From Physcomitrium patens (lineage: Eukaryota; Streptophyta; Bryopsida; Funariales; Funariaceae), in contig NC_037255.1 in the NCBI RefSeq assembly GCF_000002425.4, positions 9,876,436 to 9,940,435 on the forward strand: a stretch of DNA of 64,000 bases, read 5' to 3'. How positions within the stretch are numbered: position 1 is the stretch's first letter; each line of letters opens with the position of its first letter. The notes under the pieces are model-generated. The model was given only the letters and a program-made list of their open reading frames with translations, ran no database searches and had not been told where the DNA came from. The translations under genes were made by a program, and so were the position numbers. Below are positions 1-13,200 of the stretch, one piece after another.

Positions 1-1490
1 AGCAGATCCCAATCCTTGATACTTTGGGAGTATTTTGCTCCCAAGAATAATCTTTGATGGAGGAGGGACTGATCAATCACCATTTAGGCAAATCAAAGCT
101 TGATATTCTGTAAAAATCTAACAACTCTGATTATTTTATTTTTGTATTTTTGAAGATGGATTTTTTAGCTGAATTCTTAGAAGTCGAACTTGTATTGTTT
201 GTGGCGTTTTTAAAAGATACTCTTAGTACATTATCTTCCTTACACCTTCTGCTGATGTCTATTTGATACAAAAAATAATAACAATAATAATAATAATAAT
301 AATAATCGAGTTTATTTAATGAAAATTTGACGTTCTCAATTTTTCTTCTTTGATCGATTTTAGATGTGTAGCTTGAATCTGTATCATTGTTGGAATAGAA
401 AAAGTGTAACTGTTGATAGTGGATGATTCATGTACTTTATCATGTTAAAGTTGATATATATCATTCATATTTGAATAAGACATGTTAGTATACATTCAAT
501 ATTTAGTGCTTTCACAATTATGGGATTGTTGTTTAATTATAGAAATTTAATCTAATTTAAATCCTTTTTCAAATTTGAAGGTAAAATATTTTTAAACATT
601 GGATTGTTTTCTTTTTCTTTTTTCTTTTTCTTTTTTCGTATTTTAAAGAGATTTTTTTTTTTTTTTTTTTTTTTTGATATGGCATATTCTAAAGAATGAG
701 TTTGGTTAAGGATTTTGAATGAAAAATAAGAATAAATATTAGGTTAACTAGTATAGTTGATTAACATGCCATATTGTACCCATTATGATCATGTCTTGTA
801 ATTTATAGTTTTAAAAATTCATGTTATTACCTTGTAAGATATCAATATTAAGAAATTTTTGCTCTAGTAAATTTTTAGGCTTGAGTGATTTTAAAAAACA
901 GAAAACAAAGAGAAAATCTTATTTAAAAAAATATATATTGATTAAAAATATAATTTTCCTTTATAATATTTAAATCTATTTATAGGTTTTTGAAGGTAAT
1001 CCATAAAATAATTAATTAAAAAATTAATAAAATATTCTTTGTAAAGTTTTATTAATTATTCTTTGCACAAAATATCTTTATTGAGTAAGTAGTATTTTTA
1101 GTTAATTAATTCAAAAACTAAAATGTTGGTAATTTTTCATTCCAAATATGAAAAAATTAAAAGGAAAATAAAATAAAATACTCTTTTATTTAGTTTCAAA
1201 ATAATTGTATTTCAGAAAGATCCATATGCTTGCTTATGCTACAGATATGCCATAATTTTACCATTATTATATTCTATTCATAAAAATACTGCTAAAAAAT
1301 GTTAAATATTGAAGCAATGTTTAGTAATATTATCAACTACTAACTTTCTTAGCATTTGTCTTTTTTTCATAACCATTTTATTCATGTTTACAAAAAATCA
1401 AATAATCTTATGTTCCCATAGAAGTAAAATGGTTGTAAAAATAAAAAAATAAAAAAATCACAAAGTTCTTTGGGAACATAAGATTATAAG
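1..1490. other. AT-rich intergenic spacer
   Basis: No open frame of convincing coding character is seen. The stretch holds an AAT/AAC trinucleotide run near 276-306 and a T homopolymer at about 652-675. Base composition changes sharply near 1490, where GC-rich sequence of the following gene begins. Confidence 0.6.
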
Positions 1491-2644
1491 GCAACACGAG
1501 GCCCACTGCAGACGAGGGGGATCTTACGTCGCAAATTAAAGAATCTAGAGATATCCCACCAAAGATTCGTCGGGGTCTCTCTTGCAGATGAGGCGCGGGG
1601 CTGGCGTTCCTAATCGCGGCACCAAGGCCCATGAGCGGCTCCAGCATTCCTCAAGGCTGCGTGGTGCTGTCGAGGCGCTGCGTCTCGCCGCAATGGCAGC
1701 CCCTCTAATTATTCACCGCGACGTGTGTTTAGCTCTCCGCGGAGGGTGCGTGTGTGCGTGCGTGCGTGCGTGAATGAGTGAATGAATGAATAGCGCAGCT
1801 CTCCCCGTGTGCCCATATTCATCACTCGGTGCTGGTTCAGGTTTCATTCTGGGCTCATCGGCGTAGCCGTGTCGGTTATTGCGTCGCTGATCGGGATGTC
1901 GGATGGTTGTGTAGTGTTGTGCTGCTACTAGCTAAGAGATTCGCTTGCCTTTGTCGTAGTTTTTTGCCCCCCTTTTTTTTTTGCTGTTCTGTGTCGAGTT
2001 GGCGATTCAGCTGCATTTTGTCATCTTTTGTATTACGAGATTCGTAACGAGGTGTAAGAGTTTGCAGCTCAGGGGGAGAGATTGGTTGATAGCGACTGGT
2101 AATCGTGAGTCTTCCGATGCATTTCTGGATTGTGAGTGATATGGACGTGCGTGAAGTTGACTGGTTCTGTTTATTTCCTGTGAGTTGCGAGGATCTCTCA
2201 GAAACATTGCACACACTCTGTTCAGTGATCAAAGTTGCCACGGCGAGATTTGTTCGTGGCTAGTTCTATCACCGCTGATTATTCTGTTTTGCGATCGACA
2301 GTTTCATTAAGAACCCAACGTGCAGAATGTACTGACAATCTTCAGGCTTATTGAAGAGACTGAAGTTTGCTCAGTGGTTCAGTGATTGTGATCACTGCTG
2401 GGACACTCGGCCGACACCTGAAACAATGCTGAGACCAAACTGACCATCTTGTCAGCTCTTTTTTCGATGCCGTACGAGCTTTAGGAGCGGGTCCAGAGAC
2501 TCACTATCGACGTTTGTCAAACTTTCAGCTGCGAAGTTGTGGCCATGTCGTTCTAGAGCTCAAGGAAATTGGAACACTACAAGTCTGTACAGGAAGTTCA
2601 GTGTTTGGTTACACCCTTGATCATTGAAAGCTTCGCTTACCAAC
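1490..2644 (+). promoter_or_regulatory. Upstream region and probable 5' UTR of the USP-domain gene
   Basis: GC content rises abruptly here compared with the spacer to the left. A short GTGC/GAAT simple-repeat run lies near 1745-1790 and a pyrimidine run near 1968-1981. Several short upstream ATG frames are present, none longer than about 70 codons and none with recognisable content. I read this as promoter plus long 5' UTR. The transcription start and any UTR intron cannot be fixed from sequence alone. Confidence 0.4.
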
Positions 2645-5122
2645 ATGGCGTCACTGGAGGGTTTGATTAGTTTTCAGAGCTCGGGACAGAGGATTATTGG
2701 CGAGCCTTCAGTTCCGAGGCCCATCGGGGTCCAGCAGGGATCCGTTCTCGTCGTCCTGGATGTTAATAAGGGCGTGACTCCAGCTGCTATTTACTGGACG
2801 CTTGCGGATGTAGCTCGAAGGGGTGACAGCGTCAAAATTCTGGGGATTATCACTCACATTGCAAATACCAGTAAGTTTCTGTGCTGCCACATGTGGCCAA
2901 GCACGATCTGCCATAGCTAATTCACTTTGTAAATTTTAAAAATAATTATTGTCACGGCAGTAGCTGGGTAAAATTTGCCCTTGACGGACGACCGACAGGT
3001 ATGCCAATCGTCAGAGGATATGTTTGCTACTTGTATAGACTGTGAAGTTAAAATTATGAACGACTAATTTTTGAAAGCTGGGTCACGGCTAGTGAGACTT
3101 CTGTCGCGACGTTGACGGTGTTGTAAAATACAAACCTAGAAATTGAACATAGTCACATGTTTTAACAGATTTTGAGAAGCTCACATGAAGCAGAATAAGT
3201 AAGAGTTAGACACACAGACAAGTGCTGAAATCTTTGGAGCACTTTGGTAGTCATTTTGCTACTACATAGATACAGTATTTGAATTAACCGTGTTTCCCCC
3301 ACACAAACAATTTATGCGCTACCAGCATCCAAGATATAACTAAACGATTCCCCTGCAGAACTAATTCGGGCGTGAGTTTGTGCCGCAGCAATAAGCCTTG
3401 TATTTGAAAGTGCTGTGGTCCTTCACAGAATCTGGAAATGTATTATTTCGCGACCTCTAGCTTCGCACAAGTAGATGCATTCAGTGTTTAGGTTCTTCAG
3501 GAGTTTCATTAACCGCAAGTTTTTTGTGTGGCAGTGGGGTTCATGATACGAGTTGATCAATCGACTCGGACCAGTCCAAACATAATGGAGCTCCAGTTTG
3601 AGATCGCCACCAAGAAGGAGGCCATCTGGAGAACGGCTCACATGAAAGAGTGGTGTCAGAGAGCAGGGGTGTGAAACCTGATCATACAACTCTCATTTCT
3701 TTCAGTGAAGATCCGCACTATTGCCTGAAGCCTTTTCACTGGGATGGTCACTTCGGTTACAGAACCTGCTCTGGATTGTTTTGAATATTAAGTTCTATAT
3801 CCTAACAAAAGCTGCTTTAAACAATGCAGGTGAACCTGGATGTCAATGTGAAAGCAGGAAACAATCCTAAAGTGATTGCAATTGACGAAGCCAAGTCCAT
3901 AGGCGCCTACCACGTCGTACTGGACAAGTGGGTGATCGATTTCCTAATATGCTCGACTTGTGGGATATTCATCCTTTAAATCATTTGTGGGGTTTGCCAT
4001 TGTTGTGCTTTCTTGAAGGAAATAGCAGTCTGGCGTCGTTTCTTAAATCTGATTCTATGCAGGCACATGAAGAAAGACAGGAAATACTTCGGCGAAAACC
4101 TCACTTGTTTCGTCTCCCGATTGCGCAGCAATGGCGGAGTGGAGACTATACGGTCCTTTGAAATGAGCAACAAGCTTCCGCCCATGGCACCTACCACAGC
4201 CAAGGGATCTTCGCAAGCTGGTCACCTATCCAAGACATCCGTGAGCTCCAATGCCTCCTACCGTGGCGCGTCGTCCATGTCGTCCATATCATTCGAACTC
4301 GGTGGAGAGTCGAGTGTTGGAGAATTTAGCTTCCATGAAGGCGATCCGCTGTCCGCATCAAGTGTTGGTGATTCCATGGACCATCCTATGTTTCTTACGA
4401 TTCGCGCTTCTCCCCAGAAGCAACCCCCAAATCTGTACAACCTTCTGCGTGGGCCAGTTCTAGAATCTGGTGATATTGGTTACATGAACAATCCCTTGCG
4501 CAAACCAGCTGTTCACAAGTGGTTGAAAGAAGATGATCGGATCAATGTGACTGAGCTAGACCGGATCAATGTGTATGACCAGCAGCAAGGGCTCCTGACC
4601 CCTAGAGCCGAGTTTCGTTTCGACCAGGAGACAATAACGCCCAGAAGTGAGTTTTTATCAATATTGAATTCTACGTTTCATTTCTTCGTTTGCGACTTAT
4701 AGTTTAGGAAGGAGAAAATTTGGATCCCACTGATGGACACTGTGTTCGCAGATGAACAGAACAATAATCCCAATCACTTGGGAAGCCACACTTGGATGTT
4801 GAACGGACAGTTGAATGTAGCCCCCGAATTTGGACAAAGCAAAATGGGCCGGCAGTCACTAACTGCGACGTTGCAAACCCAAGCATCCTTTAACAATGGT
4901 CGGAAACACTTCCGGCCGGACAAGTTGAGCATGGACGTGCTTTGGGCCCTTGTGCATTGGGCTGATCGCAGCCAAAGCGCGAGACTGCGGCCTCAGCAGT
5001 TCCAAAGCAGTACAATTACATTGATCTCCAACAACTCCATGAACAACTTCCGAGCCGCCGTGCGTAAAAGAGTCCCTGTATCAACAGGTCTAAACTACAA
5101 TGACATGGTGGACTCCGATTAG
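2645..5122 (+). CDS. USP-like domain protein related to plant USP/receptor-like kinases, without kinase domain
   Basis: A five-exon model keeps one open frame of 470 codons: 2645-2870, 3535-3668, 3830-3927, 4063-4646 and 4752-5122. Every intron is GT-AG and the summed length is divisible by three. The first ATG is 2645. Residues from about 30 to 190 form a universal-stress-protein-like alpha/beta domain. Cues are the opening strand SVLVVLDVNKG, then WTLADVARRGD, then WCQRAGVNLDVNVKAG, then AYHVVLDKHMKKDRKYF. In the plant family known from 'inactive protein kinase' USP-RLK proteins this module precedes a Ser/Thr kinase. Here it is followed by a Ser/Pro/Asn-rich tail with a doubled DRINV motif, and the frame stops at 5120-5122. 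No glycine loop, catalytic loop or DFG motif was found downstream. It may be a kinase-less paralogue or a truncated gene. No signal peptide is evident, so a cytosolic role is inferred. Confidence 0.7.
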
Positions 5123-6950
5123 TTTCCTGGTCCCTCCAACTATTGTAGGCAAGTACCAATCAAAATCATCTCTGCTTTCTCTGCTCTTTGTCGCAACATT
5201 CTCATGTTTCACTTCTGAGCATGTCCTTTCCAGATTACTAATTGTGACAAAAAATGAAGCCAACAGTAAGACTCAGGTTTCGAGCAGTTGGCGTATAAGA
5301 GCATGTTATTGTGGTTGAAAACCGTTAGAATATGGTTTCGATTAACATGTAGGCGTTCTGATTTTGACAAAAACATGTCACTTCATCGCAGGAAGACTAG
5401 ACTCTCTTTAGTAGCGATTAGAGCAATTTCACTTTTGTTTCAAGAAGGAGCTGTTGAGAATCACCTTCCGAAAGCCAGCATACGTCCTGTTATTCTTTCA
5501 CAACGGCCCCTTTAACATGTGGCCATCCGGCCACTAGACCACTGGTTGCAGCTTCCTCTTGGTACGTTGAAGGGTCATTAGTTACAATCGGACAACAGAA
5601 TACTTCGTTGCCAGAGTGAAATTAGATTCCTTCGACGACTCAGCATGGATATTGGTTGCGAAATGTTGCACGCAAACCACACAAGGACCGGTTGTGGATG
5701 CCGTTACCCACATGTCACTTCAAGGAAAATTCTCACTAGGACCAATAGAGATCAAAACCTTCCGAGTTTGAAGCTTTTCAGCATTCATGTCAACGTTTTA
5801 TGGGTGAGCAACTGGTCACTGGCTGATGGATGATTACATGCTTTCTGATGGCAGCATCTGGTTCTATTTGATTGCAGCACGAATTGGGAGATGGGCCGGC
5901 GCGCTCCAGTGTCGTGCCTGATAGATTTCGTCAACGAGCAATTTGGTCCACTCCCTGCTCCGGTAAGTGAAATGGTTAATAAGTCCTCTTCTCTGCACTG
6001 TGATAGAAGCTGGAAATCGAGCAAATTATGTGGCAAAATCCTCTGCAAAACCAAGTTCTGAAGGAATGTGTGATGCATCATGTTGTTGGGCTTCCATTGC
6101 AGTAGCTGCACCGGAACTCAACATTCATCTCTCAATCGGGATTGTACTCAAACCAAAAACTTCTTTCTCCATATTCTTGCAGCTCGAAGACAACTCCTAC
6201 CAGCTTCGGAACTTTCGTGGACTGAAAAAGCAACTAATCATCGCCCCTATTCTTCATTCAGAAGAATTTTCTCTACTGAGGTTGTAAAATTCCCCACAAT
6301 ATGAGCTCTCGTTTCCTCGGAAAGCTTATGCATGGAGGGATGTAGCCGCTTTGGTTGCAGGGTAAACTAAGCTTTGCTTGTTTGCCCTTTAGTGTGTTGA
6401 GCAAAGGAGTTCGCGTGCATCAAAACAGTACGCATTTTTGTTTTTCAACGCATTCAAATCACGGCTTTGATGCGTGGTTTTGCTCCAGTCGAGCAGTAGA
6501 TCTGCAGTGAGTCAACCTGTAGTTCGGAAGAATGGGTATCCAGTCAGGACCAACTATGTGTTAACTAGCGAGTTTGGAACACAATCTTACTCGAAGACCA
6601 GGTCTCTCTTGCTGACAGTCAATTGTAATACAAAGCTGCAACTTTCACATTGAAGCAATCTGCACAGCGGCAGTGCACCCATCTTTCTGCTGATAAGTTG
6701 AAGTGTATCTAATGTGAGCAAGAGTTCCAAAATCAATGAGGAAAATGCATTTCTGCCAATATGGTTTCCAGTGATTTTTCTTAGGCAAAGAGCATGGATT
6801 GTTGTATCAAAATATGTGGGTCTTGCAGAAGAAAGCGTTTTTTTTAATAAGAAAAACGTCATTAATAAATATATATATATATATATATATATTTGTGAAG
6901 AAAGCCGTTTATGAAAAACCTTGACTGATGGGTTTTTCCAGATAACCATG
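5123..6950 (+). other. 3' flank of the USP gene, possible further exons or spliced 3' UTR
   Basis: This stretch keeps the higher GC content of the gene. It has plausible splice signals: a pyrimidine-rich acceptor ending at 5877, a GTAAGT donor at 5963 and a TTCTTGCAG acceptor ending at 6182. Joining 5878-5962 to 6183 leaves an open frame up to 6287 or 6304 depending on phase, but the peptides resemble nothing I recognise. No kinase motif is present. A (TA)n run at about 6869-6892 marks the return to AT-rich DNA. Confidence 0.35.
6869..6892. repeat. (TA)n microsatellite
   Basis: Perfect alternating TA run, the first of a series of similar tracts in the following intergenic DNA. Confidence 0.9.
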
Positions 6951-7946
6951 TTTGGATGTTGATTGAAAGTTTGATATATTGAAAAGACCATTTGAAATGT
7001 TTGGCTATTATATTAAATGGACTTTGCAATTGAACATTTCTTCATGAACCTACCTAACTACTTGATCTTCAAAATCTACTTTATGCCAAGAGGTCACATT
7101 AAGTACTCTCAAAAGAATTTTAAAATCATCCTTGCATGTTTTTAAGATTATGTGCTTCTTTCTATTTTTTATAGAGAAATCCTATACTACAATAATTCAT
7201 TTGTTCTAGCAAAAAAATATTTATTTACAATAATAGGAAGAGGCTAAATTTTATTTTATTTTATTTTATTTGTTTAATAGCAAATAAATACTAACTTTCA
7301 ATTGAAAAAAAGTTAAAATACTTGACTATCTTTTAACTATTTAGTAATTTAAAGATTAAATCAATAATAAATTATAATTATATATATATATATATATATA
7401 TATCTAAACTGAAGTTATATCACAAAGGTCTATAATTTCCTTAAAGCATTACTACTAATCTATAAGATATGGATTATATCTTTGTCCACTTTTAATTGAA
7501 TATTTTGAAGAAAACTTAAAAATCAATTTTTTAATAAATAAAAAAATAACTTGGATTTTAAAATACATCTAAAATAATTAGAACTATATATATATATACA
7601 TATATATATTTGAATATTTTATTGCAATACTTAATTCAAGAGAATAATTAAAAAGAAATAGATAAAAAAAATTCTTGGACTATATAATCTCAACTTTAAA
7701 ATTTTAAAGTAACTTTAAACTATTATCAACCTAAACTACTTTATTACAAAAATCTATTTTCATCAATTTTTTCTTTTCTTCTATCTTCAAAAACCTCATT
7801 GTTTTCATCTCAAAAAGTAAAAACTTACAACATTCCAAAAATTCTAAGCTAATCTTATCACTCAAAAATCTCTTCCAAATTTATGCTATTATTATTAAAA
7901 AATAAAAATTTAAAATATTATTGTAAAAATTCAATCTCAATAATAT

Positions 7947-7981
<35 letters not shown>

Positions 7982-8722
7982 CACAAAATACACAGATGTA
8001 TATAACTATAAAAAGAGATTTTTTATTAATACAATTTGTTCAAGCTAGCCTTTCTTTTAAAAATAGGATTCCTCCAAGTGTTTAGTTGAGTTATGTAATA
8101 CTCTTTTTTTTGCACCTTGGACACCATTGAAATTTGCCTCAAATATATATCCATAATAAAACTTTTTGTAACAAATTTTTACAACAGCCTTTTCAAAGAA
8201 ATATTTAAAGTTACATTTCTTTTTTTTAACCTCAAAACATATTAAAGAAGATCACTCTTTTATATCCAATTAAACAATTTATTATTTCAAAATTTTTATA
8301 TTTTGTATATTACTTGTAATTTTTACAATCTTCTTGAAAAAACCATTTTACAAACCACTATCAATTTGTTTTTTTTTTTCATTGTACAAATATTTTCACT
8401 CATTTTTATTTAATATAAAATGTGTTTATCATCAACATTTAAAACTCCTTTTTGCAAAAAATCTGTATTAAATATTAATTGGGTCAGATTTGTAAGACCA
8501 TGATTCACTGGAACTTATGAAACTAGACATATAAATAAATAATTCTTCCATATTGTAAGATTGGCTTAATTGTGTTGCATGTAAATATAAAAGAATATGT
8601 ATGTATATTTTTCTATTCACAAGGATGAAATATCATAAATTTACTCAAAAAGATATGGATAATAATATTTGATTAAATTTAATTTTCAATTTTGTTTTAA
8701 GTTAATATAGATAAAACATAAA

Positions 8723-8756
<34 letters not shown>

Positions 8757-9499
8757 CTATAACGCCTTTTTTTAATCACCTTGTTGCATATTCTTACCAA
8801 TCAGTGGATGAAAAGGTCAAAATAAAAATTAATGTCATATTTCACCTCCTTTTATGAATAAAATTGTTTTATACACAGATTTTAAATAATCATTAAGTTT
8901 CTGGAGCTCAATAAAAATAGTCAGAATAAAATAAAATATTCCTGCATATATATATATATATATATAGTTGTAAAAGTTAAGCATTGGATCAATGTAACAT
9001 TAAATTGAGCATTTTATCAATTGCATAAGCATGAGGACATCCACTCATGGCAATCATAAGCGTTGTAGTTTAAAGGATGTAAATGATAGAGTTTTCAAAT
9101 CTCAAATATTTCATAGGAAGATGGCTGATGGTAAAAAGAAAAAATTGTGTGTTGTTATTTGTGCTTTCAGGATTACAAGCAAGCACAAGACACCACCTTG
9201 TAAAATGAGTTATGTTTATTAACTCAGTGAAAATCCCATGGCCTTCGGCCCAACACTATTCTTCTATGTGAAGCTACTGCCCGAGACTAGCCTATGCACT
9301 GTGTTAATTCTTGACTGCCACTGTTGTACGTTTCAATCCTTAAATATTCTTCAACCTTGAGCTGCACCTCCGTTAATTGTGGCGGCAATGTCCGTTACTC
9401 CTTACCTCCTCATTTACTGTGCTGTTGACGTCATGCCATTTTGTTACATTAGCAAGTATCATCCACGCAAGCAGATAAACTTTTCTTGAGCGAGTAATA

Positions 9500-9530
<31 letters not shown>

Positions 9531-11250
9531 TCTTTTGGGTTGTCAATAACTCTTTAAATCAATGCTCATGTTAAACTAAAAATTTAATCAATTTTTCGAA
9601 ATGGTAGGTCCTTGTGATGTGAGGATTTGGTCCATTCCATTACAAATGAGTATTTTGGGATATCTACATATTCAGAGTTTGCTAATCAAATTCCTGCAAT
9701 TTTTTATGTTTCATATATGCTTCTTATACGACACAAATGTAGATATCCCAAAAGAAAATATTAAGATTTATAAAGCGTTTCAATTAAAACTTTGTCAGCT
9801 TTGTTGAACATAAATATTTTGCACATATAAATATTTTCATACTTTAAGTAGTGCCTTGCAATCAATTTTGTAAATAATTTGTGGGCTATGCTATTTTTAA
9901 AATTTCATATGTTTGTAATGATCAGTAGAAAGAAATGCTGTTATTGCAATGATGACTTGATTTTTATTATCAATTTAAAATGGTGGTATAAAGAAATTGT
10001 CTGTATAAGGACGAAAAAAGACTGTCTTTTGATTAAAGGCACACATTATATAGTAAAGAATTGGCTATCGAAAATTAATTTCAAACTCCTATGATTTGAT
10101 CAATTTTTTTTTAAAAAAATAAATAGATGTTTTTAGTGAGGAAGTTTACAATAGTGTATTGAAAAATATATATGTTAAAGTAGTAAATTGATTCTATGAC
10201 CAAGTTTAAAGGAGCATATTATATTTAGAATCATGACGTGGAGCCAAATGCTAGCTATTGTATAATTTTGAGTCAAAAGAGTATCACCTTTGAAAGTAAC
10301 CCTGAAGTCATGTTTGAGGTCACTTACAAATGTACCAACATAGGCTAATTCTACAAGTCAATTATTCTATTCTAATGTCGAACACTATTAATGGTTAGTA
10401 GGATCCATTCACTGACAATATCAGTGGCGAGTAGGATCCATTCTCACAGACGATTAAATAACAAGTTTTTGGTTTTAGATGTAGTATTGATACAGAAAAA
10501 ATTGAGGCGTTTCTCAATTCTTCTTTTAAATCTTTAGAAGCTTATAGCTTAAAAATCCTATTTTTTTTTAACGGAGTCATTTTATTAATTTTTCGACTTT
10601 AACATTGTCAATTTGTATAATTTTTATTTTCCTTTATTCTTTTCTATATTTTGTATTTTGTATTTTGTATTTTTTTTTGTAATAAGTTGTGTTCTGGACA
10701 AGATATTTAAATCAAAAAATAAAATTCATGGTTTTATCTTTAGAGAGATTAACACGAGAGTTATAAAGTGGACATATAAACCAATACAATAACAATAATA
10801 ATAAATCTTACATGTACCATTTTTTATTTTTTAAAAAATTATTATAATAGATGTTTTCTACATATGTCATAGTTGGTTAGATATATGGCTTAGAATTCAC
10901 ACGTGAAAGATTAACTAGAATTTAAACTTAGACTTTGACAATATTAGATTAAGCTTGTACAAATAATTATTTTAAATAAATAAAAATTTCAATGGTCACA
11001 AAATATGTCATATAGGTTCTTTGATTGTTGAATACATGAACTCTCTAATAGCCACATAGGATGTAAATAATGATAATCTACAATCCACTAATTTACATGA
11101 AAAATATTATTAGATCTAAAATCAAAGAATTACTTGAGATTGAAAGTTTAACATGAAATATTAAGTTGGACGGTGAGAAACATGATTAAAAAATAAGAAA
11201 ATAAAACCCTTCAGTGCAAAGTAGCATGTTCTCTTTTTGAATCAAACATA
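6950..11250. other. AT-rich intergenic DNA with microsatellites
   Basis: No gene is supported. (TA)n runs lie at about 7379-7402, 8725-8754, 8946-8966 and 9500-9530, the last preceded by (TG)n. A short GC-richer patch at 9230-9480 has no open frame of note. The small open frames near 9031, 9601 and 9879 look like chance frames in AT-rich sequence. Confidence 0.6.
7947..7981. repeat. (GATA)n microsatellite
   Basis: Eight or so uninterrupted tetranucleotide units of ATAG/GATA. Confidence 0.9.
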
Positions 11251-13200
11251 ATACATATTTACTTCACGTAGGTCATCAGCAGGATTATGTTCCACCCACA
11301 AGTTTGATTAAGCTGTCACTTCAACTTGACACATGAATTGGAACGTAGCTTCAATTAAAGACCTGGAATGGGATATCACCCTAACCTGAGACCTCACTGG
11401 TTCTTGAGCATCCAATCCTGATCAACTCCACGTTAAAAATGGAATTGACCAGATTGAGGTCATGCCAAGCGCTTCAAGTTTCCATGAAGAGCGACCACCA
11501 TAAATAGGGATCTGTGCAGCAGTGACCTGTAGCAGTGATTATTTAGCTTCTCTTCGTGACACTGCACAGACAGGTCGTCGACTGCGGTGGTGGATGGCTC
11601 AGCTTTGAAGCAGCGACTATCTTATCTGAATCAGCCAGTGTTTTTACTAGAAATAGTATCAACTTGGCAACTAAGCAGTTTTCACCAAGTACTTGGTCAA
11701 ATACTGCTTAGTTGTACAATAGGTAGTTTGATAAATGCCAACTTGACTGTCTGTTCACAGAAACTGCATCACAACTTGAGCCTGCGGCACCTCCTCCATT
11801 GATCTTCATTTCCCTGCAATGGATCTGCTTGCTCTTAATGAGTTGAGATTTTGTTCCATTACCTCTAGACCTGCTCATCACAGCAATCCGTCCTCGATAA
11901 AGCCAATGGAATCAAGCCGCGACTGGGCACAGGATTACCAACATTTCTAATCTGAGCATGAAGAATCTTGTCTTGACCTTCTCAGAACTGGAACCGGCAT
12001 CGGTACTTCAGCACGGCAATTGAGCCAAGTCAAGCGTTAGCCCTCTGGTATTCGTAGGTCGGACTATACTTAAGCAGTAGTTAATGTCGAAGTATTTCGC
12101 TGTGAAAGTACTTTCTCCGAAATCGGATTTACAGCCTTTCACAGACAGTCCACCATCCCGAAGTTGTCGACCAGATAGAACTGCGATACCACTACCTTTC
12201 TTTTTTCTTGAGATCTCCCCTCTTATTGCTATCGCACTGTCGAAATTATTTTCCCAGCGGTTTTGTTGACGTCTATGTTTACGTTACCGAAGGAGACGTT
12301 GGCGATGCTTCACCTCGCGTCGGGATTGGGTGCATCCAAAGCTTGAACGTCGATGAGGACAATTGCTATGAAGACCTCAGGGGACTGGAAGGGTCAGCGA
12401 GTAACGATCGGCCAAATCAACAACATCCCCTACCGTTGTCCTCATGATGAAGACTCCGAAAATACACAGAAACGTCTGTGGCAAGTATAAATGCGAAAGG
12501 CTCCTCAGAAACAGCACCGAATGGGCTCGTTCCGCCCTCCCAGGTGGACAATGATGTCCGCAACCTGGCCCTTGCTGGGATTCAATGACCCTAACTTCCT
12601 GCTTCACTAATTTCAAGAAAATCAAGCCATTCCTTCAAAAGCAACGCCTAGACGCACTTCATGTTCTCGAACCAGTCGGTGGTGCGCTCCGTCCACAACT
12701 CCAGCCAAGCAGTCATCGGATGCCGCTTCGCCGGTATTTGATCCATTTCTATAAGCATCGGACAATCCTTCTGCAGCGAATATGTGATATCAATCTGCAT
12801 GCCTCACGAATTTCTGTGAACTACGTATAAGAAGCTCCGTGCCAGGACTGACCGAGTGCTCGCTCACTCTGACACGCGGTGTCGGTGATACTAGAACCCA
12901 GCAAGAAATGGTTTCTTCGCACCCAGATAAGCATAGTGAGCATCGACCACCGGATATGGAGAGCCTCATGTGTATTTGTGCGGAGCACATCATGCAACTC
13001 CCAACGTGCTCCTTAATGCAGGAATCACGAGGGCTCCTTCAATGGGTTGGTCACGGTCAACGAGAGGAAACTTACCAAAACAATCATGGTGCCACCAAGT
13101 CAACGGATGAATGTAGAGAGGTGGACGATGACATCTGTCTTGTAGCAAGCTTGGATGCCCTGAATGGATGTGAATCACTAGGTGAACTTTTGTGCTAGGT
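11250..13200 (+). other. GC-richer island, possible transcription unit of unknown nature
   Basis: About 2 kb of near-balanced base composition stands out from AT-rich DNA on both sides. A TATA-like CATAAATAGGG lies at about 11499-11509, followed by mixed sequence. Open frames exist (12839-13198 on +, 119 codons; 12208-12447 on +; 12377-12625 on minus), but none matches a family I know. No transposon termini were found. It could be a small gene with introns, a non-coding RNA gene or a decayed gene. Confidence 0.35.
12839..13198 (+). CDS. Hypothetical 119-codon open frame
   Basis: The frame opens with MPGLTECSLTLTRGVGDT and ends with LNGCESLGELLC just before the composition falls back to AT-rich. 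It is cysteine-containing and hydrophilic, with no signal peptide, membrane segment or known motif that I can see. It is the longest frame in the GC-richer island and could be a terminal exon. An overlapping antisense frame of 71 codons exists, so coding is not certain. Confidence 0.2.
   Translation: MPGLTECSLTLTRGVGDTRTQQEMVSSHPDKHSEHRPPDMESLMCICAEHIMQLPTCSLMQESRGLLQWVGHGQREETYQNNHGATKSTDECREVDDDICLVASLDALNGCESLGELLC

Noticed and set aside
1408-2241. Antisense frames upstream of the USP gene
   Set aside because: They overlap the GC-rich 5' region, are short, and have no recognisable content or splice context.
6587-6991. 134-codon minus frame near 6.6-7.0 kb
   Set aside because: It runs through a (TA)n tract that gives alternating Ile-Tyr residues and has no domain. 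It looks like a chance frame.
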